This document shows, one piece after another, positions 43,315 to 51,861 of a stretch of 64,000 bases of DNA. The stretch spans positions 1 to 64,000 of the forward strand of contig NZ_VLLC01000018.1 of the NCBI RefSeq assembly GCF_007830435.1, in the 5' to 3' direction. How positions within the stretch are numbered: the stretch's first letter is position 1; the number at the start of each line of letters is the position of its first letter. A program made the translations under genes and the position numbers. The notes beneath the pieces are model-generated. The model saw only the letters and a program-made list of their open reading frames with translations, was not told the DNA's origin and made no database searches. The stretch is from Desulfobotulus alkaliphilus. Its GTDB lineage: Bacteria; Desulfobacterota; Desulfobacteria; Desulfobacterales; ASO4-4.

Positions 43315-44441
43315 TCTTCCATAACAGAGTGCAGGCTTGCTTTACCCTGTCTGATTTTCATAATCACAACAGCTTTTTTTTCAGGATCTCCGTTTTCATC
43401 CATGGTGATTATTCCCGTTACACCTTCAAAGCCCGATGTGGCAGCAAGGGCATTTCTTATCTTTTTCTTTTGCAGAGATCCGGCCCTTTCAATGGCATCT
43501 GCCAGAAGCATGGTTGCGTCATAAGCAAGTGCTGCATTTTCATTCACATAATAAAACCTCTGAAACCTGTCCATGAATTCCCGCACCTTCTCCCTGCCTA
43601 TCTCCGGTGACCAGTGAGAAGCAAAATACCCACTCCTTATTTCATGACCACCCACCGCCCAGAAATTCCATGCGCCCCAGCCATCACCTCCCAAAAAAGC
43701 ACTCCCTAGCCCGAGATTCTGGGCCTGCTTAATCATGCGGGCGCTTTCGTTGTGCCCGGAAATAAAAATCAGATCAGGAATATCTTCACCAATCTTCTTC
43801 AGAATCTCATGGAATTCAGCATCACTCTGACCTCTTTTATAATCCAGAGTATTAAGCACCCTGCCCTTACCTCTGGTAAAGGCCTCAGAAAAAAATGCTG
43901 AAAGATCCATACTGTAGATACATGCAATACACTGCACAATTACTGCTGTTTCCGCTCCCAGTTTTTCCAGGGCAAACCTTGCAAGAACCTGCCCCTGCAG
44001 GGTATCCGTAAAGCAGACCCTGAAAATATAATCCCCGATCCGGGTAATGGCAGGATTCGTTGAATTGGGTGTTATCATCGGGATGCCCGCATTCTGAAGC
44101 ACAGGAGCCATCGCCATGGAGTGATCACTCCATGATGCCCCTATAACGGCATGGACCCTTTGATCAACGGCTTTTTCAGCCGCAAGCCGCGACAGAATGG
44201 CACTGCTGCCGTTATCAATTTCTATGAGTTTAATCTTTTTCCCCAAAAGCCCCCCTGCACTGTTCAGCTCCTCAACCGCATAACGGACCCCCTGAACCTG
44301 ATGCAGGTTGGATGCACTGGCTGCTCCGCTCAAGGCAAAAACAGATGCGATTCTGATTTCCTGATCATCTGCCAGCACGGGTACGGCAACCAATAGGAAA
44401 AACACAACAACAAGGGGCAAAAAAGCAGAAGACTTTCCCAT
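43311..44441 (-). CDS. LivK-type periplasmic binding protein coupled to the hybrid kinase
   Basis: This is a 376-residue class I periplasmic binding protein (Peripla_BP_6 type). The signal peptide FLPLVVVFFLLVAVPVLA is followed by IRIASVFALSGAASAS, GVRYAVEELNSAGGLLGKKI and VHAVIGASWSDHSMAMAPVL, the usual start of amino-acid/amide binders. No transporter genes accompany it. Instead it overlaps the hybrid kinase gene by 4 bases, which points to a sensory role: ligand-loaded binding protein contacting the kinase's periplasmic domain. AAAGGAG lies nine bases before the ATG. Confidence 0.87.
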   Translation of the reverse strand: MGKSSAFLPLVVVFFLLVAVPVLADDQEIRIASVFALSGAASASNLHQVQGVRYAVEELNSAGGLLGKKIKLIEIDNGSSAILSRLAAEKAVDQRVHAVIGASWSDHSMAMAPVLQNAGIPMITPNSTNPAITRIGDYIFRVCFTDTLQGQVLARFALEKLGAETAVIVQCIACIYSMDLSAFFSEAFTRGKGRVLNTLDYKRGQSDAEFHEILKKIGEDIPDLIFISGHNESARMIKQAQNLGLGSAFLGGDGWGAWNFWAVGGHEIRSGYFASHWSPEIGREKVREFMDRFQRFYYVNENAALAYDATMLLADAIERAGSLQKKKIRNALAATSGFEGVTGIITMDENGDPEKKAVVIMKIRQGKASLHSVMEE

Positions 44442-44501
44442 GATGGTATCTCCTTTCAGTTTTTATCGGCTTTTTCCAAATGCCGCTGCCAGACACAGTC
44501 C

Positions 44502-45665
44502 TTAAAACAGCTTTGTCCGCAACCGATCTGCCAGAGAAGCCGCCAGCATCTTCACAAAACCTGAAAGATCCAGCTTTTTTCGCTTCCATGCAAGTTTCAG
44601 CATGGCAAGGGCAATATGGGAAGGAACCGGGGGTGGGGCATCCTTTCTCACAAGGCCAAGGGCAGAAACCGGACAGGTATCCACACAGAGACCACAGCCG
44701 ATGCAACGTTTTTTATCCAGATAAACGCTTTTTTTCTCTTTGGAAAAGGCTCCCATGGGGCAGCGCCGGAGACAGATCCCGCAGCCCGTGCAGAGGGAGT
44801 CCTCCAGACGGGCATAAAAGGGGGATGCCACCACCTCGCCGGGATTTGCCAGCTGCCGGAAGGTACGCAGCAGACCGCAGCAGCAGCCGCAACAGCAACA
44901 GATCCATTTCACTTCCCTGTCATTGCTGGGCTGCAACACAAGACCTGCACGGCTTGCCGACTGAAGAATTTCCCTAACCTCTTCCCGGCTGGCTTCCCGG
45001 CCCGCTCCGGTCCAGCGATAATAATCATCGGCTTCACCAAAGTTAATACAGGTTTCAAGGGGCCTGTCACAGGCGGCCTGCTGCATCCCCATTTCCAGAC
45101 GACAGATGCAGGGGGCCACCACAAAACTTTTTTTGTTTTCGATCAGGGCAAAGGCCTTTTCATAGGTCATGACCCGCAGATCCGCATCAATGCTTTCCGA
45201 AACAGGAATCACCCGCATCTGCGGTGCCTTCTGCCAGGCCCCCGCATCCACCAGCCAGGGAACATAGGATTCCATGGCTTCCACAAGCTCGAGGCTGAGG
45301 CGGCCCACCTGCAGCTCCCAGATACCCACAATAAACTGGGCAGCCATATACCGGGGAATGCCGTCCTTTTTTACACTACGGAAAATCAGCCCCTTTGATG
45401 CCATGGATTCGAGCATCCCTGCCGCCTTCTCACCCGGCATCCCCGCCCGGAAAGCCAGAACCTCCGCCCTTTCCTCCAGAAGGTTCAGATGCAGGGCCAG
45501 TGCCGCCTCTTCCGGTGCAAAAAGGAGCTTCAGAATGCGAATTTCCACTCCATGGGGGGTCTCGGGAAAACCGCCGGGCTGCCGGTCCAGATGCCGGGCA
45601 AGCCGACGGTAAAGGTTTTCCTCTTCAAAAGACCTTTCTTTTTCCTTGTTCACAGGATCTGCCAT
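44502..45665 (-). CDS. 4Fe-4S protein with N-terminal helical domain and CCCCGCCC motif
   Basis: This is a 387-residue cytoplasmic protein. The first half is helical and winged-helix-like (EIRILKLLFAPEEAALALHL, GMLESMASKGLIFRS). Then come scattered cysteines (CIC at 186-188, C199, C206), the cluster CCCCGCCC at 256-263, and a two-cluster ferredoxin domain: C292/295/298/302 and C321/324/327/331, each C-x2-C-x2-C-x3-C-P. The seven-cysteine run is very unusual and may bind another metal or cluster. AAGGA lies five bases before the ATG. Function unknown; an electron-transfer or redox-sensing role is inferred. It stands alone upstream of the binding-protein/kinase pair. Confidence 0.78.
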   Translation of the reverse strand: MADPVNKEKERSFEEENLYRRLARHLDRQPGGFPETPHGVEIRILKLLFAPEEAALALHLNLLEERAEVLAFRAGMPGEKAAGMLESMASKGLIFRSVKKDGIPRYMAAQFIVGIWELQVGRLSLELVEAMESYVPWLVDAGAWQKAPQMRVIPVSESIDADLRVMTYEKAFALIENKKSFVVAPCICRLEMGMQQAACDRPLETCINFGEADDYYRWTGAGREASREEVREILQSASRAGLVLQPSNDREVKWICCCCGCCCGLLRTFRQLANPGEVVASPFYARLEDSLCTGCGICLRRCPMGAFSKEKKSVYLDKKRCIGCGLCVDTCPVSALGLVRKDAPPPVPSHIALAMLKLAWKRKKLDLSGFVKMLAASLADRLRTKLF

Positions 45666-45777
45666 ACGGATCCTTCCTTCCAAATAAAAATACCAGCCAC
45701 AGACCAAGGTATCTGAAAAAGCCATATCCGGCCTTAAGACCTGCTTTTACAGCTGCTTTAGCCTGTTACCAGATTAT

Positions 45778-46023
45778 AGTAAAAAATCTGATTACCACTG
45801 TCTTTCAACCATACGAACCCTAATCCATGAAATTAAATGACCAGATTTTACGATTATTAACGGCCACCCGTAAAGGGTGTTCCCAAAAAACAGGGCCTTA
45901 AAAACCATTCACAGGGGCAGGCCTTCAAGCCTGCCCGCATTAAAAAATCCGCTTGCCATGGGGCAGACAACAACCTGACCAGCAGGCTGTGGCATAGCCA
46001 GGGTAGAAATCAGAATAAAAAAA
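45778..46023. mobile_element. Small non-autonomous transposon (MITE), family 2, copy 2
   Basis: This 226-bp element, 45788-46013, is clearly similar to 3711-3935 over its length: same ends (CTGATTACCACTG; CTGATTTCTACCC from the right) and the same CACCCGTAAAGGGTG and CAGGCTGTGGC-type blocks. The flanks AGTAAAAAAT and AATAAAAAAA agree at eight of ten positions, so the target duplication has decayed. It is older or more mutated than copy 1. Confidence 0.75.
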
Positions 46024-46218
46024 CTACTTATTTCAAGACATTTGTCCTTGACTCAGGCCCAGCTTCATGGTCTTCTATTCATATCTCATTACCATTTTTT
46101 ATGCACAATCTCCTGATCCATATTCCTTTCGAGCTTTTCATCTTAACCCAGAAAAGCACCTTCGCTTTTCGATTAAGACATTCCATAACTCGTACAGAAT
46201 CCAAACAGGGAGGTATTC

Positions 46219-47157
46219 ATGATGCATTCAAACCGGTTGACTTTTTTTCTCATCGCAATGTTTTTTGCTTTGTTATCAGTACCTAACAGCACGATCCATG
46301 CCAGTGAGGTTGTCAGCGTTATAGGTCATCAGTATCCACCCTATCAGAATCAGGATCAGTCAGGTTTTCAAAATGAGTTGGTCAAAGAGGCATTTAATGC
46401 CGTTGGTATCACTGCCGACATAGTTATTACCCCTCCTTTCAGAACGATTAAAGATTTTTATGACTGCAGATATGCCGTTTGTGCTGATGGTGAAACCCTG
46501 ACCGATGAACAAAAAAACAGAGAACTCGACGTAAAAAAACATGTATACTGGAATGTACCTATAGGTCTTATGTATTATAAACCCAATTTAACAGCATCAG
46601 AAATAAAAGCACTGGAGTCCGTCAGCGATTTTTCACAAATAAATCCTGACTATTCAATATTAAGTTATGGAGGATACGATCCCTATACCCCTGAAGGCTT
46701 CAAAGGAAAAGTAGATTCCAGAACCCACTCTCCGGAACAGACCCTGATGATGGTAAGGGGTGACAGGTATAAACTGGGATTCGAGGTTCTGGGAGTCACC
46801 CCCTATTATGTAATAAACAGTGACAAGCCGGATGATCTGAAAAACTGGGGATTTGTGAATGCATGGGTCTTTGTGCCTCAATACATGGCCTTTAAAGGAA
46901 AAGACCCCAAAGGCTCTTACTATGAAAAAAAATTTCTTGAAGGCCTTAAAATAATAAAAAATAATGGAACCTATCTGGATATATACGAAAGACTTTATGG
47001 CAAAAACAATATTCCAAAATCTGCCATTGATGACCCCAATGGAGATATAAAAAAAGAGGATATGGGCAGACTTGTGGATGATGCCAACTTTGATCTGCAG
47101 AAATTCCTCAGACAAAAAAGAGATGCAACGGGATCAATTGTGGAATTTGTAGACTGA
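46219..47157 (+). CDS. Periplasmic solute-binding protein, SBP_bac_3-like, divergent
   Basis: This is a 312-residue exported protein. Signal peptide: LTFFLIAMFFALLSVPNS then TIHA. The mature start VVSVIGHQYPPYQNQDQSGF and NELVKEAFNAVGITADIVIT follow the class II binding-protein pattern (PPY, then 'ELVKEAF'), and a C-terminal FLEGLKIIKNNGTYLDIYER matches the usual closing helix. It is visibly more AT-rich than its neighbours, with different codon choice, which suggests acquisition by transfer. About 40 charged residues after the domain are unexplained. GGGAGG lies five bases before the ATG. A perfect 14-bp hairpin follows. Confidence 0.75.
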   Translation: MMHSNRLTFFLIAMFFALLSVPNSTIHASEVVSVIGHQYPPYQNQDQSGFQNELVKEAFNAVGITADIVITPPFRTIKDFYDCRYAVCADGETLTDEQKNRELDVKKHVYWNVPIGLMYYKPNLTASEIKALESVSDFSQINPDYSILSYGGYDPYTPEGFKGKVDSRTHSPEQTLMMVRGDRYKLGFEVLGVTPYYVINSDKPDDLKNWGFVNAWVFVPQYMAFKGKDPKGSYYEKKFLEGLKIIKNNGTYLDIYERLYGKNNIPKSAIDDPNGDIKKEDMGRLVDDANFDLQKFLRQKRDATGSIVEFVD

Positions 47158-47171
47158 TATCAAAGATCCAT

Positions 47172-47206
47172 CTGGCTAACCCGGCTTGCCCAGCCGGGTT
47201 AGCCAG
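47172..47206 (+). terminator. Strong hairpin behind the AT-rich binding protein
   Basis: CTGGCTAACCCGGC pairs perfectly with GCCGGGTTAGCCAG across a seven-base loop, 14 bases after the stop. A T-run is lacking, but the stem is very stable. Confidence 0.65.
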
Positions 47207-47225
47207 AGCACAAAACAAAAACCAA

Positions 47226-47291
47226 AGTCCGGTACACAAACATAATGCGTATTTTTATCATATCCCACTTGCGTACTTTAAGTACCGGACT
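47226..47291. repeat. Inverted repeat AGTCCGGTAC / GTACCGGACT
   Basis: Ten-base perfect arms at 47226-47235 and 47282-47291 enclose an AT-rich loop. The arms resemble those of the hairpin inserted in MITE copy B (20234-20304), so both may belong to one REP-like family. Confidence 0.55.
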
Positions 47292-47334
47292 GTGCCACCC
47301 AAAAAAACAACATGAACACCTTGCTCCTGAAAAT

Positions 47335-49299
47335 TCAACCTCTGTTCACCGCCACCTCCGGCAGCACAGGAGGAACCGGAATATGAAGACAGGCGCAGAT
47401 CATCCGCAGAAGTTCCGCCTCTTCCAGGGACAGCTGCCCGTCGTGTCCCGCCGTCACCAGCAGGGCCTGGACCAGCTCGCCTTTAGTCATAAAATCCAGA
47501 CCGTCCAGCACCTCCAGTGCCATATCCAGATCCCTTTCCCAGTTGACAGGCGCCTCGTACAGGGGCACATCCATGGGAAGCATACGGCTGATACCCGCCA
47601 GAAAGGCCCTGCGGGCAAGGGCTTCGGAATCATGGCCCTGCCAGGCAAGAACGGAAAAAATATTTACCAAGGCTTCCCTGCACTGTTTCCCCCTGCACTT
47701 TCCCCCCTCGGGCTTTCTGTTGGGGGACTGGGCCTCGGCCAGACGCCGCTTCAGAAGACGCACGAAACAATACTCAAAAACCGTGACCTTGCCGTCCATG
47801 GCAACCATGGCTTCCATGAGATCCGTAAGGCGTTTGCCATAGGGAGCATCCAGCTGGCGCAGGGCGGAGAAAGCCAGATCCGAAAGGGGAAGGGTTAAGA
47901 GGGGATGCATCTTTTCCGCTTCTTTGGTAAGTATTGCAACTTTTTCGGCAAACTTCAGGTTCAGCATTTCTTCCACCTTGCCCATCTGCGATTCCCGCAT
48001 ATCCTTCTCCCTTGCCAGAAAAAGGGCCGGAAAGAGGGCCAGAACCTCGCTGCGGCTGCGGGCCGCATGCAAAAGGGTATCGGGAATGGCAGAAACGGTC
48101 TGAACCGCATGATCCAGATGTTCTGGATCCGGCGATTCCACATCCTGATTCAGGGACGCAGCAAAGGCCGATGCCGCCACCTTTTCATTTTTGCCTGTGA
48201 GAAAAGCCCATGGATCAGAAGAACCGGCAAAGGCAGCATGGATACCGGATCTCTGATTTTTTGCCGTATCCGCAGAAGCTCTGCGCTCCATATCCTCCGG
48301 CCGGAAGCGGGGATCAATGGCCTTAATCCTTTCTTCTATGGGCGGATGGGTAGCCAGCATGGAAAACCAGAAGCTCTGGCCCGTGGCAAAGAGCATGTGG
48401 CTGACCTCTTCCCTGTCTGCGGCCTTAAGCTGGGAGCCCGAAGAATAACCGGCTATTTTTTTCAAGGCACCACCAATGCCATCGGGGTTTCTTGTAAACT
48501 GGACGGCACAGGCATCCGCAAGATACTCCCGCTGCCTTGAAACACTGGCCTTGATCAGTCTGCCGAAAAAAACGCCGATATACCCCACAAGCATCAGGCC
48601 CAGCCCCAGAATGGGACCACCGCCACCCTGCTTTCTGTTACCGATAAAACTTTTTCTCCTGCCGCCGCTGTGCAAAAGACCCCGGCCAATCACACTGATG
48701 GCAAGAATGCCATAGAGAATACCCATCATACGGATATTCATCCGCATATCTCCATTGAGAATGTGGGTGAACTCATGGGCAATGACCCCCTGCAACTCAT
48801 CCCTGTTCAGCTGATCCAGCGCTCCCCGGCTGACGGCAACGGCCGCATCTTCCGGCGTATAACCCGCAGCAAAGGCATTGATACCCTTTTCCGCTTCCAG
48901 CACATAAATGTGGGGCGTAGGCAAGCCCGAGGCAACGGACATTTCCTCCACCACATTGCAAAGGCGTCGCAGGGCCGGATCCGTGCTGTCCGGATCCACC
49001 CAGGTGCCGCCCATGCCCACGGCCACCATATCTCCGCCGCTACGGAGCTTACTCATGCGGTACCAGCTGGCACCACCAATGACCATAAGGGTGATGAGGC
49101 TGACAATACCATGGGCCTTCATGGATGCGTTCAGCTTCATATGCTGCATTTCATGGGCGCCGAACTCAAAAAAGCTGAAGAAAAGAAGTCCTACGGCAAG
49201 GTTCACCGCAAAAACAATGAGCACAACGGCAATGATAAAAAGAAAAACCATCCTGCGGCTGTTGCGTCTGGCACGGTCCTGATGTTCAAAAAAATTCAT
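47335..49299 (-). CDS. M48-family membrane metalloprotease (HtpX-like) with C-terminal extension
   Basis: This is a 654-residue protein. Two N-terminal membrane helices (MVFLFIIAVVLIVFAVNLAV, HGIVSLITLMVIGGASWY) precede the zinc site HEFTH (about residue 176) and the third ligand in REYLADACA. Two more helices lie between. The second half (about 330-654) is soluble and helical with QMGKVEEMLNLKFAEKVAIL and a possible TerB-like helical bundle near the end (AMVAMDGKVTVFEYCFVRLL and DGQLSLEEAELLRMICACLH). Such proteases act in membrane protein quality control. The LemA gene lies directly upstream on the same strand, a very common pairing. Confidence 0.88.
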   Translation of the reverse strand: MNFFEHQDRARRNSRRMVFLFIIAVVLIVFAVNLAVGLLFFSFFEFGAHEMQHMKLNASMKAHGIVSLITLMVIGGASWYRMSKLRSGGDMVAVGMGGTWVDPDSTDPALRRLCNVVEEMSVASGLPTPHIYVLEAEKGINAFAAGYTPEDAAVAVSRGALDQLNRDELQGVIAHEFTHILNGDMRMNIRMMGILYGILAISVIGRGLLHSGGRRKSFIGNRKQGGGGPILGLGLMLVGYIGVFFGRLIKASVSRQREYLADACAVQFTRNPDGIGGALKKIAGYSSGSQLKAADREEVSHMLFATGQSFWFSMLATHPPIEERIKAIDPRFRPEDMERRASADTAKNQRSGIHAAFAGSSDPWAFLTGKNEKVAASAFAASLNQDVESPDPEHLDHAVQTVSAIPDTLLHAARSRSEVLALFPALFLAREKDMRESQMGKVEEMLNLKFAEKVAILTKEAEKMHPLLTLPLSDLAFSALRQLDAPYGKRLTDLMEAMVAMDGKVTVFEYCFVRLLKRRLAEAQSPNRKPEGGKCRGKQCREALVNIFSVLAWQGHDSEALARRAFLAGISRMLPMDVPLYEAPVNWERDLDMALEVLDGLDFMTKGELVQALLVTAGHDGQLSLEEAELLRMICACLHIPVPPVLPEVAVNRG

Positions 49300-49332
49300 C
49301 TGGAACCCCTTTCTCTCCCATTATCTGCCTGT

Positions 49333-49923
49333 TCAGGAAAAAGAAACCTTGGGCACCTGACGCTTGGCCTGATCTTCTATCTCAAGGAGGGCTGCGGCAG
49401 TAAAACGGAACTGGGAGGCAACAATATTTGCCGGAAATTGTTCGCGCTTGACATTATATGTCATGACAGCATCATTATAGGCCTGTCTGGCAAAGGCCAC
49501 CCGATTTTCCGTACTGCTCAGCTCTTCGGAAAGCTGTTTCATGTTTTCGCTGGCCTGCAACTGGGGGTAGGATTCCGACAAGGCCATGAAACGCCCCAGC
49601 ATCCCGCCAAGTCCCTGCTCTGCCACAGCCAGCGCCTTCATGGCTTCGGGATTGCCCGGATCTGCCGCCGCCTTTCTCAGCCCGGAAGAAGCCTGATTTC
49701 TTGCGGCAATGACCGCCTCAAGGGTTTCCCGCTCATGGGTCATGTAGGCCTTGGCCGTTTCCACAAGGTTGGGAATCAGGTCATAGCGCCGGGTCAGCTG
49801 CACATCAATCTGGGCAAAGGCATTCTGAAACCTGTTTTTTAAAGAAACCAGCTTATTGTAGGTAACAATGGTAAAAATCACCACAAGGACCGCACATACA
49901 CCAATGCCAATTATCCATTCCAT
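49333..49923 (-). CDS. lemA: LemA family protein
   Basis: This 196-residue protein has one N-terminal membrane helix (IIGIGVCAVLVVIFTIVTY) and the LemA signature: VSLKNRFQNAFAQIDVQLTR, RYDLIPNLVETAKAYMTHE and VAFARQAYNDAVMTYNVKRE with the FPANIVASQFRF ending. Its biochemical role is unclear in all species; it is usually found, as here, beside an M48 protease, with which it probably works. AAAGGAG lies seven bases before the ATG. Only 33 bases separate it from the protease gene. Confidence 0.94.
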   Translation of the reverse strand: MEWIIGIGVCAVLVVIFTIVTYNKLVSLKNRFQNAFAQIDVQLTRRYDLIPNLVETAKAYMTHERETLEAVIAARNQASSGLRKAAADPGNPEAMKALAVAEQGLGGMLGRFMALSESYPQLQASENMKQLSEELSSTENRVAFARQAYNDAVMTYNVKREQFPANIVASQFRFTAAALLEIEDQAKRQVPKVSFS

Positions 49924-50025
49924 GTCAACACTCCTTTTTTCTGGTTTTCAGGTAATTATCCAACACATTTTAACTTGAAAAATTATACATTAATTTCAAA
50001 GCATTAGTTCTAAAAAAAGACAATC

Positions 50026-50064
50026 GGGCTGTTTGTGAGTGACATTGCAATCGTTTCGGATCAG
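50026..50064. repeat. Single arm of the MITE core palindrome
   Basis: GGGCTGTTTGTGAGTGACAT followed by TGCAATCGTTTCGGATC matches one arm of the long palindrome in MITE copies A and B. The opposite arm and the transposon ends are absent. It lies five bases before the amidase stop region. Confidence 0.65.
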
Positions 50065-50068
50065 TTCC

Positions 50069-51553
50069 CTATCCACACACAGGAGGCCGTCTGTCCGACC
50101 ATGGAGCCGCCCGTTCAATCTGGGCAGCCAGGGCAAAAAGGGTGGCATCCCCACACATCCCTCCCATAAACTGCATCCCCAGAGGCAAACCTTCCTTTGT
50201 CCAGTGCAAAGGCAAAGACATACCCGGCAAGCCCGTCACATTCCCGCAGAGGGTAAAGCCCATGCGGTTCAGGGTCGGAGCGGCAAAATGCCTTGCCAGA
50301 CCGCTTTGCAGAAGAAAACGGCTTCCCGGAAGAAAGGAACCCGCCACCAGAAGTTTTTCCTCAAGGGCTGAGGGAGGTATCACACCATGGGCCGCAGGGG
50401 GACCAATGAGGGTGGGCGTTAACAGGATATCCCACTTCTCAAAAAAACGTCCCATCTCCAGCTGCACCCCATGCCATCCTTCCTTGGCCAGCACAAAATC
50501 CATGGCCGAAAGACTTCTTCCAAGGGCCGCCATGTTCCTTGTGGCAGGCTCCAGTTTTTTAACGGCTTCCAGCCCGCCCTTTTTCCGCACATCATGGCAG
50601 ATGGCCGCCGTATGACCACAGACCACAGTCAGATAATCCTTCCAGAAGCGACGGCGGTTAACGGCAGGGGATGCCTCTTCCACACTGTGGCCGAGATCCT
50701 GCAAAAGACGTACCGTTGATTCGAGCCCCGCCAGGGCCTCGGGATCAAGCCTGACGGGCACCATGGGAGAGGAGGAAAAGGCGATGCGCAGAGGTTTGGG
50801 ATCTTTTTCGCAGGCCTTGAGGCAGGAGGCTTCCAGCCGGGAAACCCGGTAGGCTGCCCCGGTCTCCGGCCCGGAAACCGCATCCAGCATGGCCGCACTG
50901 TCCCGGACGGATCGGGTGATCACATGCCCTGCAACAGCGCCTTCCCAGGGTTCCCCGAAATCCGGGCCCACGGGTGTAAGCCCCCGTGAGGGTTTGAATC
51001 CAAAAACACCGCAGCAGGCCGAAGGAAAGCGGATGGAGCCTCCCCCGTCACTGGCCGATGCCATGGGAACAATGCGGGCAGCCACCACCGCTGCGGAACC
51101 GCCCGATGACCCACCGGTACTGTATCCTTTTTTCCATGGATTATGCACCGGCCCGAAAGCTTTGGGCTCTGTGGTGATGGTCAGGCCAAACTCCGGCGTA
51201 CTGGTTTTACCAAAGGGGACAAGTCCCGTTGCAAGATAACGCCTGACCAGCTCACTGTGGGTGTGGGGCAGCTCACGCACCGCCCGGCTGCCCATACGGA
51301 TGGGCTCCCCTGCAAAGCTGTCCATGAGATCCTTCAGCAGAAAAGGAACACCCGCAAAAAACCCTTTGCCATCACAGTGTAAGGCCATTTTCTCCGCCCG
51401 TTCCCGAAAGGTATGAATGATGGCGTTGAGCTCCGGATTCAGGGCTTCAGCCCGATCCAGTGCCGCAGCAAGCACCTCCCGCGGAGAAACCTCCCCCTGA
51501 CGGATCAGTTCCGCAAGGCCGATACCGTCATAATCCGCATACTCTTTAAACAT
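50069..51553 (-). CDS. Amidase signature-family hydrolase
   Basis: This is a 494-residue enzyme with the Ser-cisSer-Lys triad of the amidase signature family: Lys in FLLKDLMDSFAG, the Gly/Ser loop STGGSSGGSAAVVAARI and the nucleophile region SDGGGSIRFPSACCGVFGFK. It is complete, without a signal peptide, and not part of a GatCAB operon, so it is likely a catabolic amidase (fatty acid amide, aryl or cyclic amide). Substrate unknown. It precedes, on the opposite strand, the run of periplasmic binding proteins; a link to amide or amino-acid use is only a guess. Confidence 0.88.
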   Translation of the reverse strand: MFKEYADYDGIGLAELIRQGEVSPREVLAAALDRAEALNPELNAIIHTFRERAEKMALHCDGKGFFAGVPFLLKDLMDSFAGEPIRMGSRAVRELPHTHSELVRRYLATGLVPFGKTSTPEFGLTITTEPKAFGPVHNPWKKGYSTGGSSGGSAAVVAARIVPMASASDGGGSIRFPSACCGVFGFKPSRGLTPVGPDFGEPWEGAVAGHVITRSVRDSAAMLDAVSGPETGAAYRVSRLEASCLKACEKDPKPLRIAFSSSPMVPVRLDPEALAGLESTVRLLQDLGHSVEEASPAVNRRRFWKDYLTVVCGHTAAICHDVRKKGGLEAVKKLEPATRNMAALGRSLSAMDFVLAKEGWHGVQLEMGRFFEKWDILLTPTLIGPPAAHGVIPPSALEEKLLVAGSFLPGSRFLLQSGLARHFAAPTLNRMGFTLCGNVTGLPGMSLPLHWTKEGLPLGMQFMGGMCGDATLFALAAQIERAAPWSDRRPPVCG

Positions 51554-51861
51554 GCATCCCCCCTTTACTAAAAAAACGTATACCCCCCATCAGGCAGGCT
51601 GCATAAAACACATGGCCAATCCCTGCAAAAACAGGGAATATAATAAAGACAATGGTATATTCTTACGCAGAGAGACCCCGGCTGTCAATCACAGCATGTA
51701 ACAGGCCGGGGAAAACAATATCCCCTTCACATTCAGGGATCTGAAAAACACCGGGGAAAAAATGACTGGTATTCAAAAACATGATAAGGTAAAATAAATA
51801 AAGTAAAAATAAATACCCATAATCCACCCCCACCTGAAACCAGCAAAAACGGAGGATTCCC
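51554..51861. other. Divergent amidase / binding-protein intergenic region
   Basis: No gene. A hairpin CCCCGGC ... GCCGGGG (about 51674-51712) sits in the middle, followed by AT-rich DNA with several TAAAATAAATAAAG-like tracts that may hold the promoter of the binding-protein gene at 51862. Confidence 0.45.
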
